Positions 6,373 through 8,802 of a stretch of 8,802 nt of DNA are shown in pieces; within the stretch, counting starts at the first letter, position 1, and every line of letters begins with the position of its first letter. The translations under genes and the position numbers were made by a program. The stretch is from JAZGDL01 sp036477795 (GTDB taxonomy: Bacteria > Planctomycetota > Phycisphaerae > UBA1845), in assembly GCA_036477795.1 (NCBI GenBank), contig JAZGDL010000092.1:1-8802 (forward strand). The letters are read 5' to 3'. The notes beneath the pieces are model-generated. The model had not been told where the DNA came from, ran no database searches, and saw nothing but the letters and a program-made list of their open reading frames with translations.

Positions 6373-6510
6373 CTAGGAATCTGTCGGACTTGGAAAACCC
6401 ACCCGCGTTGGAACGACGGAAACGCGGTTTTGTGTTGATCCCTCCATCGGGTGACCGGCGAAACTCGCCCGAAAACAAGGATGCCCGCGCAAAGTCCGAC
6501 AGACTGCTAG
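6373..6510. mobile_element. MITE-like element with 19-bp terminal inverted repeats
   Basis: CTAGGAATCTGTCGGACTT (6373-6391) is matched by the reverse complement of 6492-6510, CTAGCAGTCTGTCGGACTT, at 17 of 19 positions. The ends are CTAG on both sides, which could be a palindromic target-site duplication or part of the repeat. The 138-bp unit has no coding capacity. It contains two internal stem-loops: CCGCGTT with AACGCGG (6403-6427), and CGGGTGA with TCGCCCG (6448-6471, one G-T wobble). It lies exactly between the convergent larE and foldase genes, and the foldase stop codon (TAG, 6507-6509 on the minus strand) is inside its right terminus. The structure fits a non-autonomous miniature transposable element. 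A native bidirectional terminator region is the main alternative. No transposase is present. Confidence 0.6.
6403..6436 (+). terminator. Candidate intrinsic terminator of larE
   Basis: CCGCGTT (6403-6409) pairs with AACGCGG (6421-6427) around an 11-nt loop, and TTTTGTGTT follows at once. Upstream AAAA at 6394-6397 can pair with the T-run after a bulge. The site is 46 nt after the larE stop and reads in the same direction, so it can end the larE transcript before it enters the convergent foldase gene. It lies inside the 6373-6510 element. Confidence 0.5.
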
Positions 6511-7715
6511 GGGCGCGGGGGGAGGGTGGGTTGCGGGGCGGCGAGAGCGACGGCCCGTAGGAAACGGGTCACGTTCTTGGGGCGGATGTGGGCCCGTTGC
6601 TGCAAGTCGATGACGTGCTGCTGGACGAGATTGTCGAACTGCGCCTGGCGGTATTGGGAGACGAGCTCGGCCTGTAGCTCAGCGAAATCCGCCTCCCGGC
6701 CGGGGTCGATGGCGTCGGCTTGTACGATGAAGAACGCGTCGGGCGTTTCGATCACCTCGCTGGGCACTTTTGTATGGGGCAGGGCGAAGAGGGCTTCGAC
6801 GGCGGGTTCCAGCCGCTGAACGACGCTGCCGTGGGTGACCCAGCCGAATCGGCCGCCCTTTTTCTTGTGCCAGGCGGTGGAGTGCCTTTGGGCCACGGCG
6901 CCGAAATCTCCGGTTTCCAGAAGCTCAGCCCGGGCAGCGTAAGCGGCGTCTCGTGCCATGGTGCGGCACTCGTCGAGTTGGGTATGGTCCGGCCGGGTGA
7001 CGCCGTCCGGCAGCTTCGATCGAACGGAGATCTCGACGATGCGCATGTCACGGCGTGGGGGGGTCGCCAGACTCACCCTCCTGTCTTGAAAAGTCTTCCA
7101 TAATTGGTCGCGGGTGGGCTCGGTGATTCTGCTGTAAACGGTGAGTTGCAGCCAGCGCATGACGATCAGCCCGCGGAGAATACGTTCACGCTCGTCGGCG
7201 AGACTGCTCCCCTGCTCGCCCAGGGCCCGCTCATATCGTGTCTGACGGCCGGCGTACTGCCTGTTTACCGTCTTGCGTATCTCCTCGTCGACCAGACCGT
7301 TGAGATGTTCCTCCTCCCGTTCGGTCAAGCCCTTGGACGCTTCCTGAAACAGTAGCGTGTCGTGGACCTGCATACGTACACGGTCCTGAATCACACTGAC
7401 AAGATGATCCGCATAGCGGTCCGGCGGCATGTTGGCGGCCCGGCGCTGCAGCTCCGGGCGTATCGGCTTGAGAATGTCGTCGGCGGTGATTTTCTCGCCG
7501 TTGACGGCCATCTCGGAGACGGGATCGTCGGTGGCGTCCTCTTCGAGCGAATTAAGCCGCTCCCTTACGGTCGCGGTTCGGAGGGAGCGCTGGTCCGCGG
7601 AGGCCTGGTCCGTAGATGCGTCCGAGCGTTCGACGGCACGGGTAAAGCGATTGCTCATGCATCCCGCGAGAGGCAGGACCGCCAGGCAAATGGTCAAAGC
7701 AATGGGCTGCTGCAT
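6507..7715 (-). CDS. Lipoprotein peptidyl-prolyl isomerase, SurA/PrsA-like (parvulin)
   Basis: The 402-aa product begins with a lipoprotein signal peptide: MQQPIALTICLAVLPLAGC, with lipobox LAGC and Cys19 as the lipidated residue. A SurA-type N-terminal region follows from about residue 69 (MAVNGEKITADDILKP), with charged helical segments to about 215. A parvulin domain covers about 224-335, with GGRFGWVTHGSVVQRLEPAVEALFAL and ETPDAFFIVQADAI as its conserved end. It should be a membrane-anchored periplasmic chaperone/isomerase that helps fold exported proteins. The start at 7715 is set by the signal peptide, but its n-region has no positive charge and a 10-bp hairpin ends only 6 nt before the ATG. 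The frame stays open upstream to 7889. The C-terminus (LAAPQPTLPPRP) stops inside the terminal repeat of the 6373-6510 element, so the native tail may have been longer. Confidence 0.85.
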   Translation of the reverse strand: MQQPIALTICLAVLPLAGCMSNRFTRAVERSDASTDQASADQRSLRTATVRERLNSLEEDATDDPVSEMAVNGEKITADDILKPIRPELQRRAANMPPDRYADHLVSVIQDRVRMQVHDTLLFQEASKGLTEREEEHLNGLVDEEIRKTVNRQYAGRQTRYERALGEQGSSLADERERILRGLIVMRWLQLTVYSRITEPTRDQLWKTFQDRRVSLATPPRRDMRIVEISVRSKLPDGVTRPDHTQLDECRTMARDAAYAARAELLETGDFGAVAQRHSTAWHKKKGGRFGWVTHGSVVQRLEPAVEALFALPHTKVPSEVIETPDAFFIVQADAIDPGREADFAELQAELVSQYRQAQFDNLVQQHVIDLQQRAHIRPKNVTRFLRAVALAAPQPTLPPRP

Positions 7716-7843
7716 CACGCTGGACCGAGAATCCCTTCTCGGTCCCCCTTCCTGGCGGGCCACGGGAAGGGATTCCCGCAACGGGTGGGCGCGAGAAAGA
7801 ATTCTCGCACCAGCACTATGATCAAAGCAATTGGCCGCTGCAT
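7690..7843 (-). repeat. Duplicated foldase start region (26-nt direct repeats)
   Basis: Positions 7690-7715 and 7818-7843 match at 23 of 26 bases, 128 bp apart. On the minus strand both begin with an ATG and encode MQQPIAL and MQRPIAL respectively. The downstream copy is the start of the foldase. The upstream copy opens a 42-codon reading frame in a different phase, MQRPIALIIVLVREFFLAP and onward, whose TGA overlaps the foldase ATG (TGATG). The hairpin cluster lies between the copies. An imperfect target duplication or a tandem duplication later filled with repeats would both produce this. Confidence 0.65.
7722..7808. repeat. Cluster of three related stem-loops
   Basis: Three hairpins lie in 87 bp: 7722-7745 (10-bp stem, TCCC loop on the plus strand), 7763-7778 (6-bp stem) and 7791-7808 (7-bp stem), each with a 4-nt loop. 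Their 16-nt cores, the first read on the plus strand and the other two on the minus strand, are CGAGAATCCCTTCTCG, CGGGAATCCCTTCCCG and CGAGAATTCTTTCTCG. The first two differ only at positions 3 and 14, an A-T to G-C pair swap; the third differs from the first only in the loop. This pattern fits a repeated unit kept for its fold. Placed in the foldase leader, the unit next to the ATG could hinder ribosome binding. It could equally be a REP- or MITE-type repeat. Confidence 0.7.
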
Positions 7844-7912
7844 TGGGTTTGTCGCGCCACACGTTCTTTGAGTCCAGCAAAAGCGCCATAAGAATAACCG
7901 CGACAGTCCATT

Positions 7913-7934
7913 TGCGAAAGTCCGGGGTTTCGCA
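7913..7934. promoter_or_regulatory. Inverted repeat upstream of aroC, possible operator
   Basis: TGCGAAA (7913-7919) and TTTCGCA (7928-7934) are perfect 7-bp arms separated by GTCCGGGG. The repeat ends 16 bp before the TATGAT box, so it covers the place where a -35 element would be. That position suits a repressor or activator site. The centre-to-centre arm spacing of 15 bp is not a whole number of helical turns, which weakens the operator reading. Confidence 0.35.
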
Positions 7935-7950
7935 GGCTGGGGCGGTTGCG

Positions 7951-7956
7951 TATGAT
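7951..7956 (+). promoter_or_regulatory. Candidate -10 box of aroC
   Basis: TATGAT is one base from the sigma-70 consensus and ends 8 nt before the aroC ATG. No good -35 hexamer is found 16-18 bp upstream (TTTCGC, TTCGCA or GTTTCG). If it is used, transcription would begin at or beside the start codon, giving a leaderless mRNA. The lack of a Shine-Dalgarno sequence before the ATG agrees with this. Confidence 0.3.
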
Positions 7957-7964
7957 CGCCGCTC

Positions 7965-8802
7965 ATGGCCACTCTTGAATACCGAACAGCGGGCGAATCA
8001 CACGGTCAGAAGCTGGTGGTGCTCATCGAGGGCATGCCGGCCGGCGTGCCGCTGGATATCCACATGATCGACGCGGAGATGGCCCGGCGGCAGGGCGGAT
8101 ACGGTCGCGGCGCCAGATCCAGGATGGAGAAGGACTTCGTCAACGTCCTGTCGGGGATTCGACGCGAGACGACCATCGGTTCGCCGATCGCCATCGAGAT
8201 CGCCAACAAGGATTGGCGCATTGATGAAGCGCCGGAGGTGTCGCGCCCCCGCCCCGGCCATGCTGACCTGGCGGGCAGTCTAAAGTGGCTGACCACGGAT
8301 TGCCGAACGACGCTGGAGCGGGCGTCGGCCCGCGAGACCGCGGCACGGGTTGCGGCTGGGGCGTTGACCAGGTGCCTGCTGCAAGAATTCGAGATCGTGG
8401 TCGTGGGGTTTGTACGGCGGATTTACAACGTCGAAGCCACCATTGACCCCGGCTGGTCACCGGCTGAGCTGGCGTCGCGTCGTGACGCCAACGAGGTCTA
8501 CTCTCCCGATGAGGGTGCGGCTGACGCGATGATCGGGGCGATTCGCCAGGCCAAGAAAGCCGGAGATACCCTGGGCGGGATCGTCGAGGTGCAGGTGCAC
8601 GGTCATCCGCCCGGTCTGGGCAGTTGCGCCTCCTGGCAGGACAAGCTTGACGGGCGCCTGATGCAAGCGGTGGGAGCGATTCAGGCGTTCAAGGGTGTGG
8701 AGATCGGCATGGGGTTCGGTGTGGCGTCTCGCTATGGCAGCGAGGTGCATGATGAGATCGGATTCGACGCGTCACAACGCGACCGGCCGTCGCTGGGCTT
8801 CA
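7965..8802 (+). CDS. aroC: Chorismate synthase (3' end beyond window)
   Basis: AroC converts 5-enolpyruvylshikimate 3-phosphate to chorismate, the last shared step to aromatic amino acids, folates and quinones, using reduced FMN. The first 279 codons are present. Family motifs appear in order: GESHG (10-14), GRGARSRMEKDFVNVLSGI with GSPIA, SRPRPGHADLAG, RASARETAARVAAGAL, GDTLGGIVEVQVHG, GLGSCASWQDKLDGRL, and VEIGMGFGVASRYGSEVHDEI. The ATG at 7965 is the only reasonable start, because an in-frame TGA lies at 7953. No Shine-Dalgarno is visible. It is divergent from the foldase gene. The frame is intact to the window edge, where the gene is cut by the window only. Confidence 0.97.
   Translation, partial: MATLEYRTAGESHGQKLVVLIEGMPAGVPLDIHMIDAEMARRQGGYGRGARSRMEKDFVNVLSGIRRETTIGSPIAIEIANKDWRIDEAPEVSRPRPGHADLAGSLKWLTTDCRTTLERASARETAARVAAGALTRCLLQEFEIVVVGFVRRIYNVEATIDPGWSPAELASRRDANEVYSPDEGAADAMIGAIRQAKKAGDTLGGIVEVQVHGHPPGLGSCASWQDKLDGRLMQAVGAIQAFKGVEIGMGFGVASRYGSEVHDEIGFDASQRDRPSLGF

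Larger units (their letters stand above)
7716..7964. other. Divergent foldase-aroC intergenic region
   Basis: This 249-bp gap separates two divergent genes and should hold both promoters. The half near the foldase is filled by the hairpin cluster and the duplicated start region. The half near aroC holds a 7-bp inverted repeat and a TATGAT box. I could not pick out a convincing minus-strand promoter for the foldase. The open frames that cross the gap encode nothing recognisable. Confidence 0.45.

Noticed and set aside
7716..7808. A CRISPR-like array at the three hairpins
   Set aside because: The units are palindromic, unequal in stem length, differently oriented, and separated by 17 and 12 bp. 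This is unlike direct repeats with uniform spacers, and no cas gene is present.
7362..7871. Plus-strand open frame of 169 codons over the foldase 5' half and its leader
   Set aside because: It is antisense to the foldase and its translation shows no domain or motif; it is explained by base composition.
7716..7889. A 58-residue N-terminal extension of the foldase from the ATG at 7889
   Set aside because: It would bury the lipoprotein signal peptide behind a long Arg-rich segment encoded by the hairpin repeats. The start at 7715 gives a compact signal peptide with a clean lipobox.

Overview
The window reads as chromosomal housekeeping DNA from a GC-rich, Gram-negative-type bacterium, most likely a planctomycete or close PVC relative. 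That placement is an inference. It rests on the ispF-cysS-ruvC-ruvA-ruvB arrangement, a RuvA with a Gly/Asn-rich insertion in the acidic-pin loop, a stand-alone LarE-type sulfur transferase, and intergenic DNA rich in short palindromes and repeats. No phage, CRISPR, rRNA or tRNA gene was seen.

Layout, left to right. 1-211 is non-coding and repeat-rich. 212-697 (-) is a thioredoxin-type arsenate reductase/low-molecular-weight phosphatase-fold protein, divergent from a plus-strand run: ispF (775-1260, MEP isoprenoid pathway), cysS (1429-2928, cysteinyl-tRNA synthetase), ruvC (3029-3529), ruvA (3526-4152) and ruvB (4200-5249). The three ruv genes encode the complete Holliday-junction branch-migration and resolution machine and are tightly packed; ruvC and ruvA overlap by 4 nt. 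After a 270-bp gap comes larE (about 5520-6356, +). It converges on a minus-strand lipoprotein foldase with a SurA/PrsA-like N-terminal region and a parvulin domain (6507-7715). aroC (chorismate synthase) starts divergently at 7965 and runs off the right edge.

The genes themselves are ordinary; the unusual material is between them. (1) A 138-bp MITE-like element (6373-6510) with 19-bp imperfect terminal inverted repeats and CTAG ends sits exactly between larE and the foldase. It supplies the foldase stop codon and carries a plausible intrinsic terminator for larE. (2) The foldase 5' region holds three stem-loops (7722-7808) sharing a 16-nt core, with a compensatory A-T to G-C change between two copies, so structure appears conserved. 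(3) That cluster lies between two near-identical 26-nt copies of the foldase start region (7690-7715 and 7818-7843), both encoding MQ(Q/R)PIAL. This looks like an insertion or duplication that rebuilt the signal-peptide start. (4) A perfect 22-bp palindrome lies in the ispF-cysS gap. (5) aroC has a TATGAT box so close to its ATG that a leaderless transcript is possible.

No complete new multi-gene system is evident. The best candidates for something undescribed are the structured repeat family and the element-gene boundaries around the foldase.
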